Below, in pieces: positions 28,346 through 36,171 of a stretch of DNA of 64,000 bases. The first letter of the stretch is position 1; every line of letters begins with the position of its first letter. The stretch comes from Rhizobiales bacterium PAR1 (GTDB taxonomy: Bacteria; Pseudomonadota; Alphaproteobacteria; Rhizobiales; Beijerinckiaceae), in assembly GCA_002256205.1 (NCBI GenBank), contig NKIW01000003.1:124001-188000 (forward strand), read 5' to 3'. Position numbers and translations under genes: made by a program. The notes beneath the pieces are model-generated. The model was not told the origin of the DNA, did not search any database, and worked only from the letters and a program-made list of their open reading frames with translations.

Positions 28346-29501
28346 CCGTTCCGCGCGCAGGATCGACTGGCGCCATCGTCGTGGGAGCCGTGCGCGAGAT
28401 GCGTGGTCCGATGCCGGAAGAGGCGTTGCCGCCGGTCGGTAGCATCTCATCTGGCAGGCCGTCAGCAGGCTCTTCCGGCGTGATGCGCGCGGCTGTTTTG
28501 GGCTGCTCGCCCTTTTTGCCTTTGCGGTCCGCAGGCGTTTGCAGGCCCTTGGGCCGGGACATCGCCAGCGCCTGCTCTTCGGTCACGACGATATCACCCT
28601 TGCGGGCTTCTACGAGGTCTTCGAAGCCCTTGGAAATACTGGCCCAGGTCTGGCTCGGCTGTTTGCAGAAGCAGGCGGAGTCACGCGAGGTCTGGAAGCG
28701 CTTGGCAGCAGGCAGCGACATATAGGGTGTGCCATCGCGCGCGGCGGCGCGGTCGATCTCCGCGCCGAGCGGCATGAAGAACACCTGGGTTTCCGCCGAG
28801 GGGCAGAGCCGCTGGCAGACTTGGCTATATTCGTCGCGTGCGCCGATACCGCCAAAATTGACCGGGAAGAAATAACCGTCGCAGGTGCGCACGCAGACAG
28901 CGGTGCGCCCGCCAAGGCGTTCGCGCGGCGGTTGATCGTTCTCGAGATCGCGCAGTGATTCGCTTCCAGGCGGCACATCACGCTGACCATCGACGGAGGT
29001 CTGACCGAAGAGCCGTTCCGCAAGGCCCGGCTCGTTCGGCGCGGCATAGATCACGCCGCGTTGCTGCTGTGGTTGCTGTCCGTTACAGCCATAGCGGTCC
29101 AGCGCCGAGATGAGCTGCGCGCGGCGCGGGGAGGAGGGGTCCGCTCCGCCACCTTCCATCGCGCGGATCTGCGCCGCATATTGCCCGGCCTGCGCTTTCA
29201 GTGGCGCACAGACCGCTGGCGGCTGGTTGAACAGGATAAAGCCGGAGCGATTGCAATCGTTCTGCTGGATCGCAAGCTGGATGCGGCTGAGTTCCTGCCG
29301 CAGACGCATCGAGTCCCGCGTAGCGCCACCACCCCCACCACCGCGAGAGGGGCCAAGCTGGGCGAGTTCGGCCCTGATTTGCCCACAGACCGGCGATTGC
29401 GCCTCGGCCATGCCCGCAGATGCCACCAGCACAGCAAAGCCGGCAAGGCTTGCCCGACGGGCAGGAACAAGGACGCGGCGGATGACGGAGCGGAAAGACA
29501 T
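28275..29501 (-). CDS. DUF2865 domain secreted protein
   Basis: A 408-residue exported protein of the Hyphomicrobiales DUF2865 family. A signal peptide (LAGFAVLVASAGMAEAQ) is followed by a helical segment with CGQIRAELAQLG and a glycine run. The conserved core AVCVRTCDGYFFPVNFGG, CQRLCPSAETQVFF and CFCKQPSQ is rich in cysteines likely to form disulfides. The tail is low-complexity and Pro/Lys-rich. Function is unknown. ATG 29501 is chosen at the signal peptide; an in-frame ATG at 29531 would add ten residues. Its 3' end overlaps gltX by 71 nt, so both strands code there. Confidence 0.88.
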   Translation of the reverse strand: MSFRSVIRRVLVPARRASLAGFAVLVASAGMAEAQSPVCGQIRAELAQLGPSRGGGGGGATRDSMRLRQELSRIQLAIQQNDCNRSGFILFNQPPAVCAPLKAQAGQYAAQIRAMEGGGADPSSPRRAQLISALDRYGCNGQQPQQQRGVIYAAPNEPGLAERLFGQTSVDGQRDVPPGSESLRDLENDQPPRERLGGRTAVCVRTCDGYFFPVNFGGIGARDEYSQVCQRLCPSAETQVFFMPLGAEIDRAAARDGTPYMSLPAAKRFQTSRDSACFCKQPSQTWASISKGFEDLVEARKGDIVVTEEQALAMSRPKGLQTPADRKGKKGEQPKTAARITPEEPADGLPDEMLPTGGNASSGIGPRISRTAPTTMAPVDPARGTVRNVAPGLVVRDKPADLRGAVQP

Positions 29502-29643
29502 TCGCGTGCGGAGCGCCCAAAACAGTGTCACAAAGCGTCAGCGAATCCCCGATGTGATTCACCGCTTACGTTCTATGCTAGCCGAATATGGTCGATGCAA
29601 GGCGATTTGAGCCGCATTCACCCGGATTTGAGGGGGGAAAGGA

Positions 29644-30144
29644 CTAATCCCCGGCGCCCAGATGGCTCACGCGCTCGGAGAGCCGCGCAATCAAGCGATC
29701 CAGCGTCTCACGCTCCTCGGGGCTCAGGCCAAGGCAGAGGGACTCGGAGAAGGATTTCGCCATCGGCACGATGTCGCGATAGACGGCCTGACCCGCTTCG
29801 GAAAGCGCAAGAAATGCCTCGCGCATATCCGAGCGATTGGCCCGCCGTGCGATCAGCTGGCGCTTCTCCAATGCCGCGACAGCGCGCGAAACGGTGGTCT
29901 TGTGCATCCGGCTGTGGATGCCGATATCGCGCGCGGTCATCACGTCAAACTGGCCTAATGTCGCCAGAACGCGCCATTCGGGAATCGAAATGCCGAATTG
30001 CTTGCCGTAAACGCGCGCCAAAGTCTGGCTGACCTCGGTCGCCAGAAGGTTGAGCCTGTAGGGCAGGAACCCTTCCAGCTCAAGGGTCGTGCTTGCAGTC
30101 TCGCCGGATGCCGGCGTCATGCCAGTTTGCTCATTGAGAGCCAT
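29644..30144 (-). CDS. MarR-family transcriptional regulator
   Basis: A 166-residue winged-helix regulator. The DNA-binding core includes ISIPEWRVLATLGQF, TARDIGIHSRMHKTTVSRAV (recognition helix region) and the wing RRANRSDMREAFLALSEAG. Members usually sense small aromatic acids and repress nearby genes. A perfect 18-bp palindrome lies 21 nt upstream of its start, which strongly suggests autoregulation. It follows the TRAP receptor gene on the same strand after a 132-nt gap and adjoins an aromatic-type catabolic block, so it probably controls that block. Confidence 0.93.
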   Translation of the reverse strand: MALNEQTGMTPASGETASTTLELEGFLPYRLNLLATEVSQTLARVYGKQFGISIPEWRVLATLGQFDVMTARDIGIHSRMHKTTVSRAVAALEKRQLIARRANRSDMREAFLALSEAGQAVYRDIVPMAKSFSESLCLGLSPEERETLDRLIARLSERVSHLGAGD

Positions 30145-30164
30145 AATGATCAGAATCCACTATA

Positions 30165-30182
30165 TAGTTTCATTTGAAACTA
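30165..30182. promoter_or_regulatory. Probable MarR operator palindrome
   Basis: TAGTTTCA-TT-TGAAACTA is a perfect inverted repeat (8-bp arms, 2-bp spacer) in an AT-rich stretch directly upstream of the marR start. Its size and position match MarR-family operators. Binding is inferred, not shown. Confidence 0.7.
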
Positions 30183-30276
30183 ATTTTCCACAGTGGATCA
30201 TCGTGGTTTGAGGCAGACTTGTCCAGTATCTTTAAGAAAGCGCCTCTCATACGAAGGGCGTAGACTGCCTCATTTT

Positions 30277-31374
30277 TCATCTCCGGACGCGGGTGCGGAT
30301 CATCAGGCTGTCGTAGGAATACTCACCAACCTGCCACCAGATATATTGCTCGCCGAGGAACTCATTGACCGAATCGAGCCCCTTCTTGAACAGCGGGTTC
30401 GTGGCGGCGATTTCGTCGTAATAAGACTTGGCGGCATCGAAGGCGGCATCGATGATGGGCTGGCTGAAAGGACGCAGTTCCGTGCCTTTCGAGACGAGGC
30501 GTTTGAGCGCCGGTGCATTCACGGCGTCATATTTCGCCAGCATCCAGTTGTTCGCCGCCTCTGCGGCGAGGCGGAACGCGGATTGATAATGCTTGGGCAG
30601 GCGGTTCCACTGCTCGATGTTGACGCAGAGGTGCAGCATCGCGCCGCCTTCCCAGAAGCCGGGGTAATAGTAATATTTCGCAACTTTGTTGAAGCCGAGC
30701 TTCTCGTCGTCATAGGGGCCGACGAACTCGATGGCGTCGATCGTGCCCTTTTCGAGCGCGGGATAGATGTCGCCCGGCGCAATCTGCTGCGGCACGACAC
30801 CAAGGCGTGAAAGTACAGCGCCGCCCGTGCCGCCGATGCGGAATTTGAGACCCTTGAGATCGTCAACCGTATTGATTTCCTTGCGGAACCAGCCGCCCAT
30901 CTGTGTTCCGGAATTGCCCGCCGCAAAGGAGATCACGTTGAACTTCGCGAGCGCCTCGTTGACGATAGCTTCGCCGCCGCCGAAGTGCCACCACGAGTGT
31001 TGCAAGCGCGCATTGGGGCCGAACGGCATGCCGGTGCCGAAGCCAAGAGTCGGATCTTTGCCGTTATAGAAATAGGTCGGCGTATGGCAGCATTCGAGTG
31101 CGCCGGAGGAGACGGCATCAAGCGCTTGCAGGCCGGGAACGATTTCACCCGCCGCAAAGGCCTGAATCTGGAAGCGACCGTCGGTCGCCTCGGCGAGATA
31201 TTTCGTGAAAATCTGCGCCGTACCGAAAATGGTATCGAGCGACTTCGGGAAGCTGGAGGTCAGGCGCCATTTGATTTCCGGCATACTCTGCGCAAGGGCA
31301 GGGCTCGCTACCGTATTGGCCGCAACAGCCGTTCCGGCTCCCAGACCGGACAGCAAAAGATCCCGACGCCGCAT
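30277..31374 (-). CDS. TRAP transporter solute-binding protein (DctP family)
   Basis: A periplasmic receptor of 365 residues that would deliver an organic acid to a TRAP permease. A Tat-like signal peptide starts with MRRRDLLLSGLGAGTAVAA. The mature domain has family motifs IKWRLTSSFPKSLDTIFG, FRIGGTGGAVLSRLGVVPQQ (with the carboxylate-binding Arg) and ALEKGTIDAIEFVGPYDDE. Relatives of this subgroup bind 2-oxo acids or aromatic acids, but the ligand is open. No DctQ or DctM permease gene is in the window, so the membrane partner must be elsewhere. ATG 31374 has AGGAGTAGG upstream. It is divergent from the FAH gene. Confidence 0.93.
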   Translation of the reverse strand: MRRRDLLLSGLGAGTAVAANTVASPALAQSMPEIKWRLTSSFPKSLDTIFGTAQIFTKYLAEATDGRFQIQAFAAGEIVPGLQALDAVSSGALECCHTPTYFYNGKDPTLGFGTGMPFGPNARLQHSWWHFGGGEAIVNEALAKFNVISFAAGNSGTQMGGWFRKEINTVDDLKGLKFRIGGTGGAVLSRLGVVPQQIAPGDIYPALEKGTIDAIEFVGPYDDEKLGFNKVAKYYYYPGFWEGGAMLHLCVNIEQWNRLPKHYQSAFRLAAEAANNWMLAKYDAVNAPALKRLVSKGTELRPFSQPIIDAAFDAAKSYYDEIAATNPLFKKGLDSVNEFLGEQYIWWQVGEYSYDSLMIRTRVRR

Positions 31375-31419
31375 TATCCTACTCCTCGTCCTCAACCTGT
31401 CGATGCAATCGGGCGATGG

Positions 31420-31514
31420 GCGTCACCCAACTTGTTGCACGCGAAACTTTCTCTTGTGTCTTCCCCACGATCTCAAGCAGAATTGCACAGTCATTGCGGT
31501 GCGTCACCCAATTT
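31420..31514. repeat. Direct repeat GCGTCACCCAAYTT in divergent promoter region
   Basis: GCGTCACCCAACTT (31420-31433) recurs as GCGTCACCCAATTT (31501-31514), 81 bp apart, between the divergent TRAP-receptor and FAH genes. The copies are likely regulator-binding sites. They do not resemble the palindrome upstream of marR. Confidence 0.5.
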
Positions 31515-31585
31515 ACGTGTTTCATTTTTCAGCGAAGCGCGGCGAAGATGGCGTCCGAATAAAAATGGTGCCTGGGAGGTATGGT

Positions 31586-32611
31586 ATGAAATTGGCTTCA
31601 CTCAAGGGAGGCCGCGACGGGCGGCTCGTGCTTGTCTCGCGGGATCTGACCCGCGCGACCGATGCGGGCCATATCGCCCCGACGATGCAGCGCGCACTCG
31701 ATAACTGGCCGCTGTATCAAGCCGCGCTGGAAGACCTTGCCGAATGCCTTGAGCACGGCTCCGTGCCGACCTTCCGCTTCCACGAGCATGATTGCGCCGC
31801 CCCACTGCCGCGCGCCTACCAGTGGGTCGATGGCTCGGCCTACGTCAATCACGTGGAACTGGTCCGCAAGGCGCGGGGCGCGGAATTGCCCGCTTCGTTC
31901 TGGACCGATCCGCTGATGTATCAGGGCACCTCTGATTCCAATCTCGGCGCGCGCGATTCGGTCCCCGTGGGCTCCGAGGATTACGGCATTGATTGCGAGG
32001 CCGAGATTGCGGTGATTACCGGGCCGATTGCCATGGGCGCCACGCCGGAGGAATGCCGCGCGGCGATCCAGCTGATTCTGCTCGTCAACGATGTTTCCTT
32101 GCGCAATCTCATCCCGGCAGAACTCGCCAAGGGCTTCGGTTTCCTGCAATCGAAGCCGCCGAGCGCTTTCTCCCCGGTCGCCGTGACGCCGGATGAACTG
32201 GGCGCGGCATGGAAGGAGGGCAAGCTCTCGCTGCCGCTCCTCACCGCGATCAATGACAAGCCGCTGGGCTGCCCTGAAGCGGGCGAGGAAATGACCTTTG
32301 ATTTCGGCACGCTCCTCGCCCATGCGGCGAAGACGCGGCCGCTCTCGGCGGGCACGATCCTCGGCTCAGGTACCGTGTCGAACCGTGATCCCGATGGCTC
32401 ACCGGGGCGTCCTGTGAGCGAAGGCGGGCGCGGTTATTCCTGCATCGCCGAGCAGCGCATGGTCGAGACCATTCGTGCCGGCGCGCCCAAGACCGCGTTT
32501 CTCAAGTTCGGCGATACGGTGCGCATCGAGATGAAGGACCGAAAGGGTCATTCGATCTTCGGCGCGATCGAGAACCGCATCGAGCCGGTTGGCATCAAGG
32601 CAGGGGCATGA
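31586..32611 (+). CDS. Fumarylacetoacetate hydrolase-family protein
   Basis: A 341-residue FAH-fold enzyme that would hydrolyse a C-C bond in a diketo acid, as at the end of homogentisate or gentisate breakdown. The N-terminal part (MKLASLKGGRDGRLVLVSRD) is the cap of the longer FAH subfamily. Metal ligands are in DYGIDCEAEIAVITG (Glu pair) and LVNDVSLRN (Asp), and the catalytic C-terminal segment has GTILGSGTVSNRD. ATG 31586 has GGGAGG upstream and gives the usual length. Its TGA overlaps the ATG of the MBL gene, so the two are translationally coupled. Confidence 0.92.
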   Translation: MKLASLKGGRDGRLVLVSRDLTRATDAGHIAPTMQRALDNWPLYQAALEDLAECLEHGSVPTFRFHEHDCAAPLPRAYQWVDGSAYVNHVELVRKARGAELPASFWTDPLMYQGTSDSNLGARDSVPVGSEDYGIDCEAEIAVITGPIAMGATPEECRAAIQLILLVNDVSLRNLIPAELAKGFGFLQSKPPSAFSPVAVTPDELGAAWKEGKLSLPLLTAINDKPLGCPEAGEEMTFDFGTLLAHAAKTRPLSAGTILGSGTVSNRDPDGSPGRPVSEGGRGYSCIAEQRMVETIRAGAPKTAFLKFGDTVRIEMKDRKGHSIFGAIENRIEPVGIKAGA

Positions 32612-33570
32612 GCATGTCGAAACCGGTTTTTGCTTCCGCTGCCGACCTTGCCGAAAAGAAAATCACCTTCTCGGAAATCGGCCCCGGCCTTTACGCTTTC
32701 ACCGCTGAGGGCGATCCCAATACGGGCGTTATCATCGGCGATGACGGCGTGCTGATCGTCGATGCGCAGGCGACGCCGATTATGGCTCAGGCCGTGATCG
32801 ACCGTGTGCGCTCGGTAACCGACAAGCCGATCACCCATGTGCTGCTCTCGCATTATCACGCCGTGCGCGTGCTCGGGGCGTCCGCGTACAAGGACGCCAA
32901 GACGATTATTGCCTCCGATGCCTCGCGTGATCTTATCGTCGAGCGTGGTGCGCAGGATATGGCCTCGGAAATCGGCCGTTTCCCGCGCCTCTTCCGGGGG
33001 CAGGAGTCGATTCCGGGGCTGACCTGGCCGACGGTGACGTTCAAGAACGAGATGTCGATCTGGCTCGGCAAGCGGGAAGTCCGGATCAAGACCATCGGGC
33101 GCGGGCATACGGCGGGCGATACCATCGCCTGGGTGCCGGACGCTGGTGTGATGTTCTCGGGCGATCTCGTGGAATACAAGTCCGCCTGCTATTGCGGCGA
33201 TGCGCATTTCAAGGATTGGCCGGAAACGCTTGTGCGCCTTGCAGCGCATGATCCCGTGGCGCTGGTGCCGGGGCGCGGCGATGCGCTTGTCGGGCGCGAG
33301 AAGGTCAGCGCCGCTGTTGCCGGCACCAAGGACTTTCTAGAAGCGACTTACGGCGCTGCTAAACGCGCAGCGGAAGAGGGCAAGGATCTCAAGGCCGCCT
33401 TTGCCGCAGTCCGTGCTGCGATGGATGGGCCGTTCGGTTCCTACGCGATCTACGAGCACTGCCTGCCGTTCAATGTCAGCCGCGCCTATGACGAGGCGCG
33501 CGGGATCGACCATCCTGTGATCTGGACCGCCGAGCGCGACCGCGAGATGTGGGCCGCGTTGCAGGGTTAG
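32608..33570 (+). CDS. MBL-fold metallo-hydrolase with degenerate metal motif
   Basis: A 320-residue beta-lactamase-fold protein. The usual HxHxDH motif reads HYHAVR (residues 82-87), so the Asp and last His of the second metal site are Val and Arg. His in GRGHTAGDT (about 167) and Asp in FSGDLVEY (about 186) are kept. As I recall the family, close alphaproteobacterial relatives near aromatic-degradation genes share this HYHAVRVLG version, so it is probably a subfamily feature and not decay. The reaction is unknown. It starts in a 4-nt overlap with the FAH gene and its stop overlaps by 4 nt the opposing higA stop. Confidence 0.9.
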   Translation: MSMSKPVFASAADLAEKKITFSEIGPGLYAFTAEGDPNTGVIIGDDGVLIVDAQATPIMAQAVIDRVRSVTDKPITHVLLSHYHAVRVLGASAYKDAKTIIASDASRDLIVERGAQDMASEIGRFPRLFRGQESIPGLTWPTVTFKNEMSIWLGKREVRIKTIGRGHTAGDTIAWVPDAGVMFSGDLVEYKSACYCGDAHFKDWPETLVRLAAHDPVALVPGRGDALVGREKVSAAVAGTKDFLEATYGAAKRAAEEGKDLKAAFAAVRAAMDGPFGSYAIYEHCLPFNVSRAYDEARGIDHPVIWTAERDREMWAALQG

Positions 33571-33848
33571 GCAGCGCGCGGCTTGATGGAGGAATAATCA
33601 TGCAACGCCTGAGCTTTTGAAAGATCATGTGCTGTTTGCAGGTTCAGCCAGAACTCTGGCCCCGTTTCGAAATAACGCCCGAGGCGTAAGGCCGTGTCCG
33701 CTGAAACATCCCGTTTTTCACGCAGAATGTCACTGATACGGTTGCCTGGTACGCCGATTTCTGCTGCCATTTGCCTCGCGCTCAGGCCGAGTGGAAGCAG
33801 GAACTCTTCCCTCAGCACTTCTCCCGGATGTGTCCGAACTCTGGGCAT
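33567..33848 (-). CDS. higA: HigA-family antitoxin
   Basis: A 93-residue XRE-type helix-turn-helix antitoxin that would neutralise HigB and repress the pair's promoter. The family opening THPGEVLREEFLLPLGLS is followed by the HTH RQMAAEIGVPGNRISDILR and the typical DTALRLGRYFETGPEFWLNL. ATG 33848 is preferred over 33875 because GAGAGGCG precedes it and it starts the conserved region. It follows the toxin gene by 13 nt, the higBA order. GC content is lower than in surrounding genes, suggesting later acquisition. Confidence 0.93.
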   Translation of the reverse strand: MPRVRTHPGEVLREEFLLPLGLSARQMAAEIGVPGNRISDILREKRDVSADTALRLGRYFETGPEFWLNLQTAHDLSKAQALHDYSSIKPRAA

Positions 33849-33861
33849 GTCGCGCCTCTCT

Positions 33862-34143
33862 TCAATGATAATCAACGATTTCTACGTCCTCGACGTCCCC
33901 GTTTACCCAGCGAAAGCAGATGCGCCATTTGTCATTGATGCGAATGCTCCACTGTCCTTCCCTATCGCCCTGCAGTCGTTCGAGGCGATTACCTGGCGGC
34001 AAACGGAGTACCTCGATCCTGATGGCAGCATCCAGCATATCCAGCTTTCGAATGGCGACACTTTCAAACCCGCGCCAGCGTCGATCACAAATATGATCGA
34101 GAAAAAGCGCCGCAGTTTCCTTGCATCGAAAAGATTTGATCAC
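33862..34143 (-). CDS. higB: HigB/RelE-family toxin
   Basis: A 93-residue ribosome-dependent mRNA interferase of the RelE/ParE fold. The start is GTG 34143, with CAGGAG 6 nt upstream, giving the standard N terminus VIKSFRCKETAALFL; longer frames to 34194 lack support. The family tail is present: GDREGQWSIRINDKWRICF and WVNGDVEDVEIVDYH, containing the conserved Arg and the C-terminal His-type residues. It lies upstream of the antitoxin, the order characteristic of hig systems, and sits between the MBL gene and the flavin monooxygenase gene. Confidence 0.92.
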   Translation of the reverse strand: MIKSFRCKETAALFLDHICDRRWRGFESVAIRKLDMLDAAIRIEVLRLPPGNRLERLQGDREGQWSIRINDKWRICFRWVNGDVEDVEIVDYH

Positions 34144-34230
34144 GGAAGTCTCCTGTCGAAGAGCCAGAATTTGGATGTTTTGGCATCGCATCACTCCTCA
34201 AATCAGGTTCGACAGGTTCATTAGGTAAGG

Positions 34231-34270
34231 GTATCGGAGTAAAAACGATACATTATACATATCGCGTATC
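34231..34270. promoter_or_regulatory. Repeated GTATC sites in the higBA/monooxygenase promoter region
   Basis: GTATCG (34231-34236) and CGATAC (34246-34251) form an inverted repeat with a 9-nt spacer, and a further GTATC occurs at 34266-34270. The region is AT-rich and lies between divergent genes. HigA operators are often short inverted repeats at the toxin promoter, so this is a candidate HigA site. Confidence 0.5.
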
Positions 34271-34297
34271 ATGAAAGAATGCAAGAGGTAAGCCGCG

Positions 34298-35890
34298 ATG
34301 TATGCCGCCTATGCCGTCTTCGACTATAAGAAGTCGCCCGATCAGTCCCGCAGCCAGCCGGCGCATCACCCCTTTGTGGTGATCGGCGCTGGCCCGGTGG
34401 GGCTCGCCTTTGCGATTGATCTCGCCAAGCGAGGTGTGCCGGTCGTGGTGCTCGACGATAACGATCGCATCGGGGAAGGCAGCCGCGCGATCTGCTTTTC
34501 CAAGAAGGCGCTCGAGATTTTCGATAAGCTCGGCTGCGGCGAAGCCTTGCGCGACGAGGGGGTTTCGTGGAGCCGGGGGCGGGTATTTCAGGGCGAGGGT
34601 GAGCTCTATGCCTTCGATCTTCTGCCCGAGGCCGGCCACAAGATGCCAGCCTTCATCAACCTCCAGCAGTTCGTGGTCGAAAAGGCGCTTGTTGATGCCG
34701 CCGAGGCCGAAACCAAGCTCGATCTGAGGTGGAAAAACCGCGTCACGGCGGTGAAAAACGGCTCCAGCGCCGTCACGCTCGCTATCGAGACGCCGGATGG
34801 GCCCTACACCATCACCGCCGACTACGTGATTGCTTGTGACGGCGCGCGCTCACCGACCCGCGCGATGCTTGGATTGGATTTCTCCGGCGAGATTTTCGAG
34901 GAGCAGTTCCTCATCGCCGATGTCAAAATGCGTGGCGAGTTCCCTGCCGAGCGCTGGTTCTGGTTTGATCCGCCCTTCCATCCCGGCGGCTCGGCATTGC
35001 TCCACAAGCAGCCCGATGATGTCTGGCGCATTGATCTCCAGCTCCCCGCGACGGCGGATGGTGCCGAGGAAACCAAACCAGAGAACGTGCGCCCGCGTAT
35101 CGAGCGGATGCTGGGACATACGAATTTCGATCTCGAATGGGTGTCGATCTACCGTTTCCGCTGCCTCCGACTTGAACATTTCACACATAACCGGGTGTTT
35201 TTTGCCGGTGATGCCGCACATCAGGTCTCACCCTTCGGCGCGCGCGGCGCGAATTCCGGCGTGCAGGATGGCGAGAATCTCGCGTGGAAGCTCGCTGCTG
35301 TTCATCGCGGCGAGGCAGGTCCGAACCTGCTCGCAACCTATGATCTTGAACGCGGCGAGGCGGCGGATGACAACCTTGGCCATTCCACCCGCTCGACAGA
35401 TTTCATCGCGCCGCAATCCGCCGCCGAGCGCGTGCTGCGTGATGCGGCGTTGAGCCTTGCGCGAAAGCACGATTTCGCCAAGCGCATGGTCAATTCTGGC
35501 CGTCTCTCGATGCCGACAGCCTATCGCGCCTCGCCGCTCTCGACGCCGGATCGCGAGAACTGGTCCGGCGGAATCCCGCCCGGGGGCTTTATTCCCGATG
35601 CCCGCATTCGCTGCCCCGACGGTAAAGACGGCTTCCTCTCCGAATGCCTCGGGCAGGATTTCACGCTGCTGATCCGCGGTGCGGAGATCGCCGGGCTGAG
35701 CAAGGGGATCAAGACCATCATGCTCGGCGGGCGCGGCTATTTTGATCGCTACGGCGAAATTGCGGAACGTTTCGCGCTGGAATCCGGCGCGGCGTATCTT
35801 ATCCGGCCGGATGGCCATGTCGCTGCGCGCTTTGCCAGGCCGGATACCGCCTCGGTGGTCGCAGCCTATAATCGTGCCCTTGGAAAGTGA
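34298..35890 (+). CDS. FAD-dependent aromatic monooxygenase (class A, MhpA-like)
   Basis: A 530-residue flavoprotein hydroxylase. The FAD dinucleotide-binding motif is VVIGAGPVGLAFAIDLAKRG (about 28-47). The second DG motif is YVIACDGARSPTR, and the third GD motif is FFAGDAAHQVSPFGARGAN. The C-terminal 150 residues are the thioredoxin-like domain of phenol-hydroxylase-type enzymes. It resembles 3-(3-hydroxyphenyl)propionate hydroxylase and related enzymes, so the substrate is probably a hydroxylated aromatic acid. AAGAGGTAAG precedes the ATG. The small DUF2783 gene follows after 10 nt. Confidence 0.93.
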   Translation: MYAAYAVFDYKKSPDQSRSQPAHHPFVVIGAGPVGLAFAIDLAKRGVPVVVLDDNDRIGEGSRAICFSKKALEIFDKLGCGEALRDEGVSWSRGRVFQGEGELYAFDLLPEAGHKMPAFINLQQFVVEKALVDAAEAETKLDLRWKNRVTAVKNGSSAVTLAIETPDGPYTITADYVIACDGARSPTRAMLGLDFSGEIFEEQFLIADVKMRGEFPAERWFWFDPPFHPGGSALLHKQPDDVWRIDLQLPATADGAEETKPENVRPRIERMLGHTNFDLEWVSIYRFRCLRLEHFTHNRVFFAGDAAHQVSPFGARGANSGVQDGENLAWKLAAVHRGEAGPNLLATYDLERGEAADDNLGHSTRSTDFIAPQSAAERVLRDAALSLARKHDFAKRMVNSGRLSMPTAYRASPLSTPDRENWSGGIPPGGFIPDARIRCPDGKDGFLSECLGQDFTLLIRGAEIAGLSKGIKTIMLGGRGYFDRYGEIAERFALESGAAYLIRPDGHVAARFARPDTASVVAAYNRALGK

Positions 35891-35900
35891 GGAGGACGTT

Positions 35901-36107
35901 ATGACCGGAAAACTCGTCACAACCTCCCGCTTTCCCGATCCGGATCGCGCGTTTCGCCTGATGATCGAGGCTCGACGCGGGCTTTCGACCGAGGAAGCTG
36001 CCGCACTCGATGCAAGGCTGGTGCTGCTACTTGCCAACCACATCGGCGATGACGCTGTGCTGGCGGAAGCGATTGCGGCCGCAAAATCCGCGCTTTCCAC
36101 GGGCTGA
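35901..36107 (+). CDS. DUF2783 small protein
   Basis: A 68-residue protein of the DUF2783 family, predicted to be helical and cytoplasmic. Typical segments are FPDPDRAFRLMIEARRGLS and EEAAALDARLVLLLANHIGD. The family is repeatedly found beside flavin monooxygenases of this type, as here, so it may assist the enzyme or its pathway; no activity is known. GGAGG lies 4 nt before ATG 35901. Too short to be noticed without its neighbour. Confidence 0.87.
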   Translation: MTGKLVTTSRFPDPDRAFRLMIEARRGLSTEEAAALDARLVLLLANHIGDDAVLAEAIAAAKSALSTG

Positions 36108-36139
36108 TCCGCCTTTCAATCCGGCACAGGCGTGTTTAT

Positions 36140-36160
36140 CTCAAGGTCAGATTCCTTGAG
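36140..36160 (+). other. Small hairpin touching the creA ribosome-binding site
   Basis: CTCAAGG (36140-36146) pairs with CCTTGAG (36154-36160), directly followed by the GAGA part of the GAGGAGA Shine-Dalgarno site before ATG 36172. It could affect initiation. Confidence 0.4.
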
Positions 36161-36171
36161 GAGACACGACC

